Shown: positions 16,677 to 25,322 of the stretch, in pieces
Position numbering within the stretch: the first letter of the stretch is position 1
Layout of the letters: each line of letters starts with the position of its first letter
Assembly (NCBI GenBank): GCA_903848465.1
Contig: CAINGK010000153.1
Coordinates: forward strand, 1-64,000
DNA length: 64,000 nt
Reading direction: 5' to 3'
Origin: an uncultured Verrucomicrobiota bacterium
Lineage (GTDB): Bacteria; Verrucomicrobiota; Verrucomicrobiia; Verrucomicrobiales; Verrucomicrobiaceae
Notes under the pieces: generated by a model
Told to the model about the DNA's origin: nothing
Database searches by the model: none
Seen by the model: only the letters and a program-made list of their open reading frames with translations
Program-made: the position numbers and the translations under genes

Positions 16677-19600
16677 ATGTCCTTCCTCCGCCGCTTCCTC
16701 GTTACCTGCACCTTGGCCGCCAGTCTTCATGCGGCGGAGGACAAGATGCGGCTCGTGCGCGAGACGGAGGCGCTGACGCCGGAGCAGGAGCGTGCGGGGC
16801 TGCATGTGCCGCATGGTTTTACGGTGCAGCTTTTTGCCAGCGAGCCGATGATCAACAAGCCGATCAACATGGCTTTCGATGCGCGGGGTCGCCTGTGGGT
16901 GTCATCGACGGTCGAGTATCCCTACTCTGCCGACAAAAGCCGCTGGTCTGACGAGCAGGGCACACGCGTCAAAGATAGTCGCGATGCGATCAAAATCCTC
17001 ACCGACACCGATGGTGACGGCAAGGCCGATAAGGTGACCGATTTCGCCGATGGCCTGAACATCCCCACGGGCGTGCTCCCCTGGCACAAACCGGAGCACA
17101 AGGCCGGGTGCATCGCCTGGAGCATTCCGAACATCTGGTACTTTGCTGACACCGATGGCGATGATAAAGCGGACCACCGCGAGATTCTCTTTGGCCCGCT
17201 GGGTTATGAAAAGGACACGCACGGCATGTGCAGCAGCTTCCGCATGGGGCTGGACGGCTGGGTGTATGCGACGCATGGGTTTAACAACACCAGCCACTTG
17301 AAAGCCAGAGATGGCAGCACGCTTGATCTCCATTCCGGCAATGTGTTTCGATTTCGTCCTGACGGTTCGCGTGTCGAAAAATGGACGAGCGGGCAGGTGA
17401 ATCCGTTTGGGCTGTGCTGGGATCGCTTTGGCAATCTTTACAGCGCTGACTGCCACAGCTCGCCCATATATCAGCTTATCCGAGGCGCGTGCTATCCGAG
17501 CTTTGGCAAGCCTGATGATGGGCTTGGCTTTGCACCGGTGATGTGTGAACACAGTCATGGTTCCACGGGCATCTGCGGCATCGTTTACCTCGACGGCGGT
17601 GTGTGGGGCCCCGAGTGGGACGACCACATGCTGGTGGGCAACTGCGTCACCTCCCGCGTGAACCATGACAATATTACCTTCACCGGCTCCACCCCCAAAG
17701 CCAACGAACAGCCCGACTTCATCACCAGTGACGACCCCTGGTTCCGCCCCGTTGATCTCCAGCTCGGTCCCGATAACGCCCTCTACATCGCCGACTTCTA
17801 CAACAAGATCATCGGCCACTACGAGGTGCCGCTGGATCATCCGGGGCGGGACAAGGAGAGGGGGAGAATCTGGCGGGTGGTGAAGGATGATCACGTCGTG
17901 TCACTGAAGGATAGCCAGTTGGAAGCTCTGTCCGACAAAAATCTGGCACAGCAACTGGAGTCGGGAAACCTGACCCGCCGGTATCTGGCAGGGGAATTGA
18001 TCTTCCAACGAGGTGACGCAGCGTATGACGCGGTCGTTTCAGTCATCCCGAAGTCGAATGAAGGGGCGCAGGTGGGTGAAGGGGCCGCGTTGCGCATGGC
18101 ACATGGGCTTTGGATCGGTGGCCGATTAGGGAAGATCAGTGCCACTCAGTTCAAGCAGGCCGAGTCTCTGGACCTTCTGAGTTCAGTGCATGGTTTCAAG
18201 GCCCTGAGTGCGTTCATGGATCAGCCTGGAGTGCCCGGTTATTTCGCTCACTCACATGTGAAGGTGGATCTACCGCCTACCGTGCTGAACAACAACATCG
18301 GGACCTCAATTACCATTGGGACCTCGACTGAGGAGTTCACTGGCCCCTTCGGCGGCAGGCAGACCGAAACCCGTGCTTCAGTCGAGAATCGCAAGGCGAA
18401 GATCGAGTGCATGGGTGTATCCGAAGACACTGGAGCGATCCAAGAGCTGCAGGCGCTGCTTCCCACTGCTGACAAAGAGAAGGACCTCACGATGAGCCTC
18501 ACCATCAAAATTGCATTGAAGAGGCTTTTGTCCCTGCCAGGCGCATTCAAGGCGGTGCCGTTGGATTACACTCAACTTGCCAAGGTGGTGCTTGCTGTTC
18601 CGACGGCTGAGGCCAGTGCCTGGCTCTGGAAGGTGGAAACGCAGTCCAGTCAGCCGCAGGTGACTCTCTCACAGGTGGCAGGGCACGTGGCTCGTTATGG
18701 CGGGGCAGAGCTGCAAAAATCAGTCATTGCAAAGATTCATGCCACCAAGCAGGACCAAGACGTGGCGGCTCAGCTTGCAGTGATTCAAGCCCTCCACAAC
18801 GGCCTCAGCGAGCGCGGTGCTCCTGCGAATCCCGAACTGCTGCAATGGGCGCAGGAGCTTGCCAAGCAGCTGCTCGATTCCGCTGACAAACAGCCCGTCC
18901 CTGTCTGGACTGCGATAGGCGATGCCAAGTGGTCGTTGCAGATGCGGAAGTGTGCGGATGGCGCGGAAGCGCAGGTGCTGCAGAGCATGATCAAAGGTGG
19001 TGGCGATGAGGAGAAGCGTACGGGGGTGTTAAAATCCAACTCGTTTGCTGCGCCGACGAAGCTCACGCTTTGGATCAATGGTCATAGCGGTTCACCGAAA
19101 GAGAAGGCAAATGACAAGAACCTGGTGCGGGTGGTGGATGCGCAAAGTGGTGCCGCGCTCGCCAGTGTGTTTCCGCCGCGCAGTGATTTGTGTCAGCGTG
19201 TTGAATTGGATCTCTCCAAGCATGCCGGCAAGGCCGTACGGCTTGAGATCGTGGATGGGGATGATGGGAAGGCGTATGCGTGGTTGGGGGTCACGCGCAT
19301 TGAGTCGGCGGTGGTCAGTGTGAATGATTTTCAAAATGAAGACGGTACGCGCAGCGCGCTCAAAACGCTGGCGATGATGCTGCAGCACACGGCACCGGCT
19401 GCGCTGCGTGAGAAGCTGGTGGCGTATCTGCCACCCCGACCCGCGCCACCACCGCTGCCGGTTTCACCGGAGCAGCGGAAGCAGCTCGATGCATTGATCG
19501 CCACAAGAGCGGCGGCGTTTGCGAAGGCAAAGCCGGATGTGGCGGCTGGGAAGTTGGTGTTCACGACGAACTGCGCGGTGTGTCATCAAATCCGTGGTGC

Positions 19601-19946
19601 CGGTGGGTTGATCGGTCCGCAGCTTGATGGCATTGGCGCGCGTGGAGCGGACCGGTTGAGCGAGGACATCCTGGACCCGAATCGCAACGTGGATGCGCAT
19701 TTCCATCTGCACACACTGACGCTGAAGGATGGCTCCAGTCTGAGCGGCTTTCTCAAAGGCGAGGCAGGCCAGGTCTTGATCCTCGCCGATGCCGCTGGGC
19801 AGGAGCATCGGGTGGGCAAAAACGATCTTGCGCAGGATGTGACAACGCCCATGTCGCTCATGCCGCCGGTCTTTGGGCAGATGCTGGATGAGAAGACGTT
19901 TATCAATTTGCTGGGGTATTTGATGAATGAGAAGGCGGGGAAATAA
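16677..19946 (+). CDS. Large PVC-type beta-propeller / HEAT / cytochrome c protein
   Basis: 1089 residues from the ATG at 16677, which gives the signal peptide MSFLRRFLVTCTLAASLHAA; a TTG at 16641 overlapping the DCC stop is an alternative. N-terminal half: a sorbosone-dehydrogenase-like beta-propeller (HVPHGFTVQLFASEPM, ILTDTDGDGKADK, GFNNTSH, VEKWTSGQVNPFGLCWD). Middle: HEAT-like repeats. C-terminus: heme motif CAVCH at about 965-969, followed by GPQLDGIGARG and ILDPNRNVD. Such proteins are widespread in Verrucomicrobia and Planctomycetes and are thought to oxidise sugars in the periplasm, with electron transfer through the heme; no substrate is established. Middle HEAT codons are slightly richer in AT. 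Confidence 0.9.
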   Translation: MSFLRRFLVTCTLAASLHAAEDKMRLVRETEALTPEQERAGLHVPHGFTVQLFASEPMINKPINMAFDARGRLWVSSTVEYPYSADKSRWSDEQGTRVKDSRDAIKILTDTDGDGKADKVTDFADGLNIPTGVLPWHKPEHKAGCIAWSIPNIWYFADTDGDDKADHREILFGPLGYEKDTHGMCSSFRMGLDGWVYATHGFNNTSHLKARDGSTLDLHSGNVFRFRPDGSRVEKWTSGQVNPFGLCWDRFGNLYSADCHSSPIYQLIRGACYPSFGKPDDGLGFAPVMCEHSHGSTGICGIVYLDGGVWGPEWDDHMLVGNCVTSRVNHDNITFTGSTPKANEQPDFITSDDPWFRPVDLQLGPDNALYIADFYNKIIGHYEVPLDHPGRDKERGRIWRVVKDDHVVSLKDSQLEALSDKNLAQQLESGNLTRRYLAGELIFQRGDAAYDAVVSVIPKSNEGAQVGEGAALRMAHGLWIGGRLGKISATQFKQAESLDLLSSVHGFKALSAFMDQPGVPGYFAHSHVKVDLPPTVLNNNIGTSITIGTSTEEFTGPFGGRQTETRASVENRKAKIECMGVSEDTGAIQELQALLPTADKEKDLTMSLTIKIALKRLLSLPGAFKAVPLDYTQLAKVVLAVPTAEASAWLWKVETQSSQPQVTLSQVAGHVARYGGAELQKSVIAKIHATKQDQDVAAQLAVIQALHNGLSERGAPANPELLQWAQELAKQLLDSADKQPVPVWTAIGDAKWSLQMRKCADGAEAQVLQSMIKGGGDEEKRTGVLKSNSFAAPTKLTLWINGHSGSPKEKANDKNLVRVVDAQSGAALASVFPPRSDLCQRVELDLSKHAGKAVRLEIVDGDDGKAYAWLGVTRIESAVVSVNDFQNEDGTRSALKTLAMMLQHTAPAALREKLVAYLPPRPAPPPLPVSPEQRKQLDALIATRAAAFAKAKPDVAAGKLVFTTNCAVCHQIRGAGGLIGPQLDGIGARGADRLSEDILDPNRNVDAHFHLHTLTLKDGSSLSGFLKGEAGQVLILADAAGQEHRVGKNDLAQDVTTPMSLMPPVFGQMLDEKTFINLLGYLMNEKAGK

Positions 19947-19965
19947 TCACGCATAACTTGCGACT

Positions 19966-20544
19966 ATGAGATTCCTTTTGCTCGTAGCAGCTCTCTTCGG
20001 TGCCGTCATGGCTGCCGAAGCGCTCAAACCCCACCCCAAGGCCAACGCGAATATCCATCCTCCCGGCGAGGTGGATCGACCAGAGATGGTGAAATTCATT
20101 GTGACGGATAAGGCGTCGCTGCCGGGCATCGTGGTGGATGAAATGGATGCCGAATTGGTGGGCGAGTGGCAGTACTCCACGCACACGCCGCCGTATGTGG
20201 GGCTGGGTTACCTGCATGACATGAAGGCGGGGAAGGGGAGCAAGTCGGTGACCTTCACGCCGAAGCTGTCGAAGTCAGGCTGGTATGAGGTGAGGCTGGC
20301 GCATTGCTACAATGTGCGGCGCTCGCCGAAGACGCCGGTGACGATTCATCATGCGGATGGCGATGCGAAGGTCATCGTTAATCAGCAGCAGGAGCCGGAG
20401 CATGGGCGGCTGTTTCGCACGCTCGGTACGTTTCGCTTTGAAGCAGGGCGCGCGGGGTGGGTGCGGGTGTCGAATGAGGGAACTGAGCCGGACAAAGTGG
20501 TGATTGCGGATGCGGTGCAGTTTTTGCCGGTGGATGGCAAGTAA
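19966..20544 (+). CDS. Secreted protein with Golvesin / xanthan-lyase-like C-terminal domain
   Basis: 192 residues, signal peptide MRFLLLVAALFGAVMAAEA. The body has KFIVTDKASLPGIVVDE, GEWQYSTHTPPYVGLGYLHD, YEVRLAHCYNVRRSPKTPVTI, and a final VIADAVQFLP, the pattern of the Golvesin/xanthan lyase beta-sandwich often found at the end of FAD-dependent exported oxidoreductases. Here it is a stand-alone domain. It starts 20 bases after the large cytochrome gene, so the two are probably co-transcribed. Confidence 0.78.
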   Translation: MRFLLLVAALFGAVMAAEALKPHPKANANIHPPGEVDRPEMVKFIVTDKASLPGIVVDEMDAELVGEWQYSTHTPPYVGLGYLHDMKAGKGSKSVTFTPKLSKSGWYEVRLAHCYNVRRSPKTPVTIHHADGDAKVIVNQQQEPEHGRLFRTLGTFRFEAGRAGWVRVSNEGTEPDKVVIADAVQFLPVDGK

Positions 20545-20560
20545 GGGAGGGTCTGTGGAC

Positions 20561-20666
20561 GTTCGACTTAGCCGCAGAGGGGCAAAGAGGCAGAGGTAGC
20601 AGAGCTTGAAAACTTCAAAATCTCTGCCCCCCTCTGCTACTCCGCCCCTCTGCGGCTAAATCGAAC
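20561..20666. repeat. Long inverted repeat beside the GxxExxY gene
   Basis: Arms: GTTCGACTTAGCCGCAGAGG at the left and, on the right, GCCCCTCTGCGGCTAAATCG (reverse complement of the arm with one change), with GAGGCAGAGGTAGCAGAG pairing further in. A related shorter inverted repeat lies just after the GxxExxY gene (21113-21162), so the gene is bracketed by the same family. Confidence 0.8.
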
Positions 20667-20680
20667 TACTCAGCGCCACA

Positions 20681-21091
20681 ATGCTTACTGAACCGACTCG
20701 TTATGAAAATGACCTCGCCACGCAAATCATCGGTTGTGCGATGATCGTGCATCGTTACTTCGGACCAGGTGTGAACGAGAGTGTTTACGAAACCTGTTTC
20801 TGTCATGAACTCGCCAAGGCGGGGTGAAGCTTAGTGCGTCAGAAACGTCAGCCGATTGTCTATGACGGCATCACCTTTGATGATCCATTCAAAATGGATA
20901 TATTCGTCAATGAAGCTATTATCATTGAGAACAAAGTCGTTGAGGTGGTTCTGCCCTTGCACAAGGCCCAGCTTCGCACCTATTTGAAGTTGGCCAACCG
21001 TCGCCTTGGTCTGTTGATTAATTTCAACGTCGAACGCCTCAAGGACGGCATCCATCGAGTCATTAATGGGAGTGCGACGTATGACCTGTGA
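20681..21091 (+). pseudogene. GxxExxY-family protein interrupted by an in-frame TGA
   Basis: The whole stretch is one frame of 136 codons from ATG 20681 to TGA 21089-21091, broken only by TGA at 20825-20827. Before the stop: HRYFGPGVNESVYETCFCHEL, which includes the G-x-x-E-x-x-Y signature (GVNESVY). After it: RQPIVYDGITFDD, DIFVNEAIIIENKVVE, and LINFNVERLKDGIHRVIN, all expected in this order. One base change explains the break, so this is a recent nonsense mutation or a sequencing error. Members of this family often lie among repeats; their function is unknown. Confidence 0.85.
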
Positions 21092-21112
21092 TGCGGTCGG
21101 AGGCTGTTGGAC

Positions 21113-21162
21113 GTTCGACTTTGCCACCTCAGCTCCTCCGCCCCTCTGCGGCAAAAGCGAGC
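21113..21162. repeat. Inverted repeat, partial copy of the 20561-20666 family
   Basis: GTTCGACTTTGCC at the left pairs with GGCAAAAGCGAGC at the right, and the interior CTCCGCCCCTCTGCGG is shared with the element on the other side of the GxxExxY gene. The middle of the longer element is missing here. Confidence 0.7.
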
Positions 21163-21190
21163 TGGCCTGATGCATTCTTTGAGAGTTAAC

Positions 21191-21220
21191 AAAAAAGCCG
21201 GAGTCTTGCGACTCCGGCTT
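21191..21220 (-). terminator. Rho-independent terminator of the sigma factor gene
   Basis: An 11-bp perfect stem (AAGCCGGAGTC with GACTCCGGCTT, loop TTGC). On the minus strand it is followed by a run of T (the six A at 21191-21196). It is 17 bases past the sigma factor stop. Confidence 0.92.
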
Positions 21221-21236
21221 CGTGATTTGAGAAATC

Positions 21237-22130
21237 CTATTCGTCCTCGGCTTCGGCGGAAGCGGCTTTTTTGCGCTTCTTCTTGCCACCGGCGTTGCGG
21301 AGAGCCTTGGGGATGGGGTCTTCCTTCTTTTGCAGGGCACGGCGGAGCTTGCGCAGCGCGATGTTTTGCAACTGACGGATACGCTCGCGCGTGACGCCGA
21401 ACTCCTGGCCAACTTCTTCCAGCGTGCGGGGCTTCTGACCGGCAAGGCCGAAGCGGGCGTCGATGATCTTGCGTTCGCGTTCGTCGAGAACGGTCAGCAG
21501 GCCATCGAGCTGGCTGTGCATGTTCTTGTGCGAGAGCAGGTCGAAGGGGGTCTGGGCGTTTTCATCGCCCACGATTTCGCCGAACTCCGTGCTGTCGTCG
21601 TCGCTGATCGGGGCGTCGAGCGAAGCTGGGCGCATGGAGGCGACCTTGAGCTGGCTGAGCTTGGCTCGATCAATGCCGATTTCTTCGGAGAGTTCGTCGT
21701 CGGTGGGTTCGCGGCCCAGTTCTTCGGACATCGCCATGGCCACACGGCGCATCTTGCTGATCTTGTCCACCATGTGGACAGGAAGGCGGATGGTCTTGGA
21801 CTGGTTGGCGAGGGCGCGCTTGATGGACTGCTTGATCCACCAGGCGGCGTAGGTTGAAAGTTTGCCACCCTTGTTCGGGTCGAAGCGTTCGACGGCCTTC
21901 ATCAGGCCGATGTTCCCTTCGGAAATGAGGTCGAGAAGTGGCAGACCGTAGTTGGCGTAATCCTGGGCGATCTTCACCACGAGGCGCAGGTTCGCACGAA
22001 TCATGTGCGAACGGGCTTCGGGGTCGCCACGTTTGATGCGTTCAGCAAGCTCGACCTCCTGGTCGGGAGTCAGCAAGTCAGTCTTGCCGATCTCACGCAG
22101 GTAAATCTTAATGCCTCCGTCGAGTTCCAT
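21237..22130 (-). CDS. RNA polymerase sigma-70 factor (RpoD/SigA-like, short)
   Basis: 297 residues from the ATG at 22130; a TTG at 22163 would add 11 residues. Regions 1.2 to 4 are all present: IKIYLREIGKTDLLTPDQEV (1.2), LISEGNIGLMKAVERFD and TYAAWWIKQSIKRA (2), the region 3 segment around DDELSEEIGI, and the helix-turn-helix GVTRERIRQLQNIALRKLRR (4.2). The long N-terminal region of housekeeping RpoD is absent, so it is a primary-like or group 2 factor. The C-terminus is a Lys/Ala/Glu-rich tail (KKKRKKAASAEAEDE), uncommon in the family. Divergent from pdhB. Confidence 0.9.
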   Translation of the reverse strand: MELDGGIKIYLREIGKTDLLTPDQEVELAERIKRGDPEARSHMIRANLRLVVKIAQDYANYGLPLLDLISEGNIGLMKAVERFDPNKGGKLSTYAAWWIKQSIKRALANQSKTIRLPVHMVDKISKMRRVAMAMSEELGREPTDDELSEEIGIDRAKLSQLKVASMRPASLDAPISDDDSTEFGEIVGDENAQTPFDLLSHKNMHSQLDGLLTVLDERERKIIDARFGLAGQKPRTLEEVGQEFGVTRERIRQLQNIALRKLRRALQKKEDPIPKALRNAGGKKKRKKAASAEAEDE

Positions 22131-22530
22131 ATTTGAGCGTTCTAGGTTGGTAATACGATACAAGGACCAACGTCCTTGCCCCGAGCTAAGACGCAGGGGG
22201 TAGTGAGTATATACGCGAATTCACACTTCGCTCGTCTTTTTTGAGCAAGTTTGCGGCCAGCATAGGATATTGGACCGAATGAAAGTGACACGAGCGTAGA
22301 TTGAACAACCTCCGTTCAACTAAACTTTCGGGTGATCGTCAACATCATTTCTAAATAAAGTTAAGATTTATTAAATAAATCGCCTGCAAATCGGCACTTT
22401 TCTCGCTTTGAGTGGGGGCGGGCAGCTCTTTTTCGCTTTCATCGGTGCCGACAGTTTGTCCTTTCTCGATGAAGCCGCCCGCTTGACACCGCCCGCTCCT
22501 TCCCCGACTTACTGCTCCCTCAAAATTGCC
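22131..22530. other. 400-bp intergenic region between the divergent sigma factor and pdhB
   Basis: Holds the promoters of both genes. An AT-rich stretch (22350-22380, around TTAAGATTTATTAAATAAAT) lies upstream of pdhB, and TATATAC at 22209-22215 lies upstream of the sigma gene. No convincing -35/-10 pair, riboswitch or repeat could be assigned by eye. Confidence 0.5.
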
Positions 22531-23526
22531 ATGCCCCGCCAAATTTCCTACCGCGAAGCCATCCGTGAAGCCCTTGACGAAGAAATTGCCCGTGATCCCA
22601 TGGTCGTGGTCATGGGTGAGGAGGTCGCCCAGTACAATGGTGCTTACAAGGTCACTGAAGGACTCTGGGACAAGTGGGGCGACAAGCGCCTGGTGGACAC
22701 CCCCATCAGCGAGGCCGGGTTCATCGGCATGGGCATCGGTGCCAGCATGCTGGGCGTGCGTCCGGTGATGGAGCTCATGTTCTGGAGCTTCTACACCGTG
22801 GCTTGGGATCAGATCGTCAACAACGGTGCCATGGTACGCTACATGAGCGGTGGCAAGATCAACGTCCCCATCGTCATTCGCGGTCCCGCCAACGGCGGCA
22901 CCAGCGTGGGAGCCACCCACTCCCACACGCCGGAAAACATCATGGCCAGTTTCCCCGGCATGAAGTGCGTCTGCCCCAGCAACGCCTACGATGCCAAGGG
23001 CCTCATGAAAGCCGCCATCCGCGACAATGACCCCGTCATGTTCATGGAGAGCACCAAGCTCTACGGTGAAAAATGGGATGTGCCCTCCAATGACGAGCTG
23101 CCCGGTGGCGAACTCTTCATCCCCCTCGGCCTGGCCGATGTGAAGCGTGAAGGCACTGACATCTCCCTCATCGCCCACGGCAAGGCGGTCATCACCTGCC
23201 TGGAAGCCGCCAAGATTCTCGAAGAAGAGCACGGCATCAGCGCTGAAGTCGTCGATCTGCGCACCATCCGACCGCTGGATGAAGACACCATTCTCGCCTC
23301 CGTCGCAAAAACCCACCGCGCCATCTACGTCGAAGAAAACAAGCCCTACTGCGGCATCGGTGCCCAGATCGCCTACATGATCCAGGAGCGTATCTTTGAC
23401 GAACTCGACGCCCCCGTGCAGCGCGTGTGCAGCCTCGACTCCCCCGCGATCTACAGCCCGCCGCTCGAAGCCCTGCAACTGCCGACGGCTGAAGTCGTCG
23501 TCGCTAAAGCGCTGGGTATTTTCTAA
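22531..23526 (+). CDS. pdhB: Pyruvate dehydrogenase E1 component, beta subunit
   Basis: 331 residues, the usual length, from ATG 22531 (MPRQISYREAIREALDEEI); an upstream frame extension to 22408 does not resemble the family. It forms the thiamine-diphosphate enzyme with E1 alpha and feeds acetyl groups to E2. Motifs: VVVMGEEVAQYNGAYKVTEG, the DTPISEAGFIGMGIGAS segment, SHTPENIMASFPGMKCVCPS, and VVDLRTIRPLDEDTILASV. E1 alpha is not in the window. Transcribed together with hicBA and pdhC. Confidence 0.94.
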   Translation: MPRQISYREAIREALDEEIARDPMVVVMGEEVAQYNGAYKVTEGLWDKWGDKRLVDTPISEAGFIGMGIGASMLGVRPVMELMFWSFYTVAWDQIVNNGAMVRYMSGGKINVPIVIRGPANGGTSVGATHSHTPENIMASFPGMKCVCPSNAYDAKGLMKAAIRDNDPVMFMESTKLYGEKWDVPSNDELPGGELFIPLGLADVKREGTDISLIAHGKAVITCLEAAKILEEEHGISAEVVDLRTIRPLDEDTILASVAKTHRAIYVEENKPYCGIGAQIAYMIQERIFDELDAPVQRVCSLDSPAIYSPPLEALQLPTAEVVVAKALGIF

Positions 23527-23538
23527 GCTGGACCCGTC

Positions 23539-23757
23539 ATGAAATTCACCCAGGTCTTCAAAAAAGTGCCGGAAGGCTACATCGGCTTCGTCGAGGAGCT
23601 GCCTGGAGCCAATACCCAAGGCGCGACGCTGGATGAAACCCGGGCCAACCTGCTTGAAGCCATCGAACTGGTCATGGAGGCCAACCGCGTGCTCGCCGAA
23701 GAGGAGATCGGCAGCGATGAGGTTTATCGTGAAACCATGCTCCTGGCTGCTGCTTGA
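23539..23757 (+). CDS. hicB: HicB-type antitoxin
   Basis: 72 residues. Start MKFTQVFKKVPEGYIGFVEE, then LPGANTQGATLDETRANLLEAIELVMEAN in two parts, is the typical partially degraded RNase H-like fold of HicB. It lacks the long C-terminal DNA-binding extension of some HicB. Its stop overlaps the TTG start of hicA by the TGA, and it begins 12 bases after pdhB. Confidence 0.88.
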   Translation: MKFTQVFKKVPEGYIGFVEELPGANTQGATLDETRANLLEAIELVMEANRVLAEEEIGSDEVYRETMLLAAA

Positions 23758-23939
23758 AACACCGTGACCTCCTCCGCCACCTGCATGATCACGGCTGCGA
23801 ACTCTTGCGCGAAGGCGGCAATCATTCGATATACGTCAATCGTGCTACGCGCAAAAGCTCTTCCGTCCCGCGCCATCGCGAGATCAATGACCTCCTTGTG
23901 AACAAAATCTGCAAAGACCTCGAAATCCCCCGTCCTTAA
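23754..23939 (+). CDS. hicA: HicA-type mRNA interferase toxin
   Basis: 61 residues with a TTG start coupled to hicB (TTGA overlap). KHRDLLRHLHDHGCELLREG then GGNHSIYVN carries the catalytic His of the double-stranded RNA-binding-like fold, and the end NDLLVNKICKDLEI is also typical. It cleaves mRNA when not held by HicB. The order here is antitoxin first, the reverse of the classical hicAB. The gene looks intact. Ends 14 bases before pdhC. Confidence 0.88.
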   Translation: MKHRDLLRHLHDHGCELLREGGNHSIYVNRATRKSSSVPRHREINDLLVNKICKDLEIPRP

Positions 23940-23953
23940 CCTTTTTTTCTGCC

Positions 23954-25246
23954 ATGCCTAAATTCATCGAAATGCCCAAGCTCAGTGACACCATGACCGA
24001 GGGAACCCTCGCCAAATGGACCGTCAAGGAAGGGGACAAAGTCACCGTCGGCAAAGCCATCGCCGACATCGAGACCGACAAGGCCACCATGGAGTACGCC
24101 AGCCCATTTGAAGGCGTGCTGCACAAGTTCATCGCCACGCCCGGCGGAAAAGTCCCGCTCGGTGCTCCGCTGGCGGTGATTCTTGAGGATGATGAAGCCG
24201 TCCCGGCAAATCTCGATGAACTCATCGCCAAAGCGCAAGCTGCTGCGGCTCCCGCGCCTGCGGCCGAGAAAAAGCCTTCAGCATCCGCCGCCAAGGCCGC
24301 TGCTGCCGGTCCGCGTCTGCCCCTGGCTCCGCAGCACAAGAGCCGTGCTGTTGCTGGCGGTACCGCCCTGCGCGTCAAAGCTTCCCCGCTGGCGAAGAAG
24401 ATTGCAGCAGAGCGTGGAGTGGATCTCAATTCCCTCATCGGCACCGGCCCTGGCGGTCGCATCGTGCGTGAAGATGTGGAAAACGCCCCCGTGGGTGGCG
24501 GTTCCGCAGGACGCGTGGCTGCCACACCGGCCATCCGCCCCGTGATTGGTCCAGACGACGAACGCGTGCCCACGAGCAGCATGCGCAACATCATCGCCGA
24601 GCGCCTGTTGGCCTCGAAGACGCAGATCCCGCATTTCTACCTGCAAATGGAAGTCGATGCCGGACCGCTCATGGCCTTCCGCGCGCACCTGAACGCTTCT
24701 GCGGACAAGAGTGGTGGCAACAAGTACACCGTCAACGATTTCATCCTCAAGTCCGTCATCCGTGCCGCCCAGGCCCAGCCCGCGATCAACGCTGCCTGGG
24801 ATGGCGATGCCATCGTGAAGTTCAAGTCCGTCGGTCTCAGCGTCGCCATTGCCATTGATGACGGGCTCGTCACCCCGGTCATCAAGCAGGCGGAAAAGAA
24901 AACACTGCTGGAAATCAGCCAGGGCGTCAAAGACCTCGCCGCCAAGGCCAAGAACAAGAAGCTCAGCCCGGATGACTTTGCAGGTGGCACCATCACCGTT
25001 TCGAACCTTGGTGCCTTTGGCATCGACCAGTTCGCGGCCATCATCAATCCACCGCAGGCTGCGATCATTGCCATTGGCAGCATCCGGTCCGCACCGGTCG
25101 TCAATGACAAGGGGCAGATCGTGGTCGGTCAGCGGATGTGGGTCGGCCTCAGCGGAGACCATCGTGTCGTCGATGGCGCAGTCGCCGCCACCTTCCTGGC
25201 TGAAATGCGCAAGCTGCTGGAGAACCCGGCGCTGATGCTGGTGTAA
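23954..25246 (+). CDS. pdhC: Pyruvate dehydrogenase E2, dihydrolipoamide acetyltransferase
   Basis: 430 residues. Lipoyl domain 1-80 with the lipoylated Lys43 in ETDKATME; an Ala/Pro linker (about 90-125); a peripheral subunit-binding domain (about 141-178, VKASPLAKKIAAERGVD, GTGPGGRIVREDV); and the catalytic domain (205-430), with the active-site motif SGDHRVVDGA near residue 400. It takes acetyl from E1 and gives it to CoA. One lipoyl domain only. Same operon as pdhB, separated from it by hicBA. Confidence 0.95.
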   Translation: MPKFIEMPKLSDTMTEGTLAKWTVKEGDKVTVGKAIADIETDKATMEYASPFEGVLHKFIATPGGKVPLGAPLAVILEDDEAVPANLDELIAKAQAAAAPAPAAEKKPSASAAKAAAAGPRLPLAPQHKSRAVAGGTALRVKASPLAKKIAAERGVDLNSLIGTGPGGRIVREDVENAPVGGGSAGRVAATPAIRPVIGPDDERVPTSSMRNIIAERLLASKTQIPHFYLQMEVDAGPLMAFRAHLNASADKSGGNKYTVNDFILKSVIRAAQAQPAINAAWDGDAIVKFKSVGLSVAIAIDDGLVTPVIKQAEKKTLLEISQGVKDLAAKAKNKKLSPDDFAGGTITVSNLGAFGIDQFAAIINPPQAAIIAIGSIRSAPVVNDKGQIVVGQRMWVGLSGDHRVVDGAVAATFLAEMRKLLENPALMLV

Positions 25247-25301
25247 GCTGGCAGCGCTTTTCGAAACTGATTCAGCAAAGCAAGCCAGGAGACATTCGGC
25301 G

Positions 25302-25321
25302 GAGGCTTGGGGACAAGCCTC
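25302..25321. terminator. Small hairpin between the converging pdhC and HTTM genes
   Basis: GAGGCTT (25302-25308) pairs with AAGCCTC (25315-25321) over a 6-base loop. It lies between two convergent stops. There is no T run on either side, so this is at best a weak terminator. Confidence 0.35.
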
Positions 25322-25322
25322 T

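Noticed and set aside
20825..20827. TGA in the GxxExxY gene as selenocysteine
   Set aside because: No selenoprotein of this family is known, and the following bases show no obvious SECIS-like hairpin; a nonsense mutation is simpler.
22351..23619. A 422-codon frame opposite pdhB
   Set aside because: Shadow of pdhB; no motif and no independent start signal.
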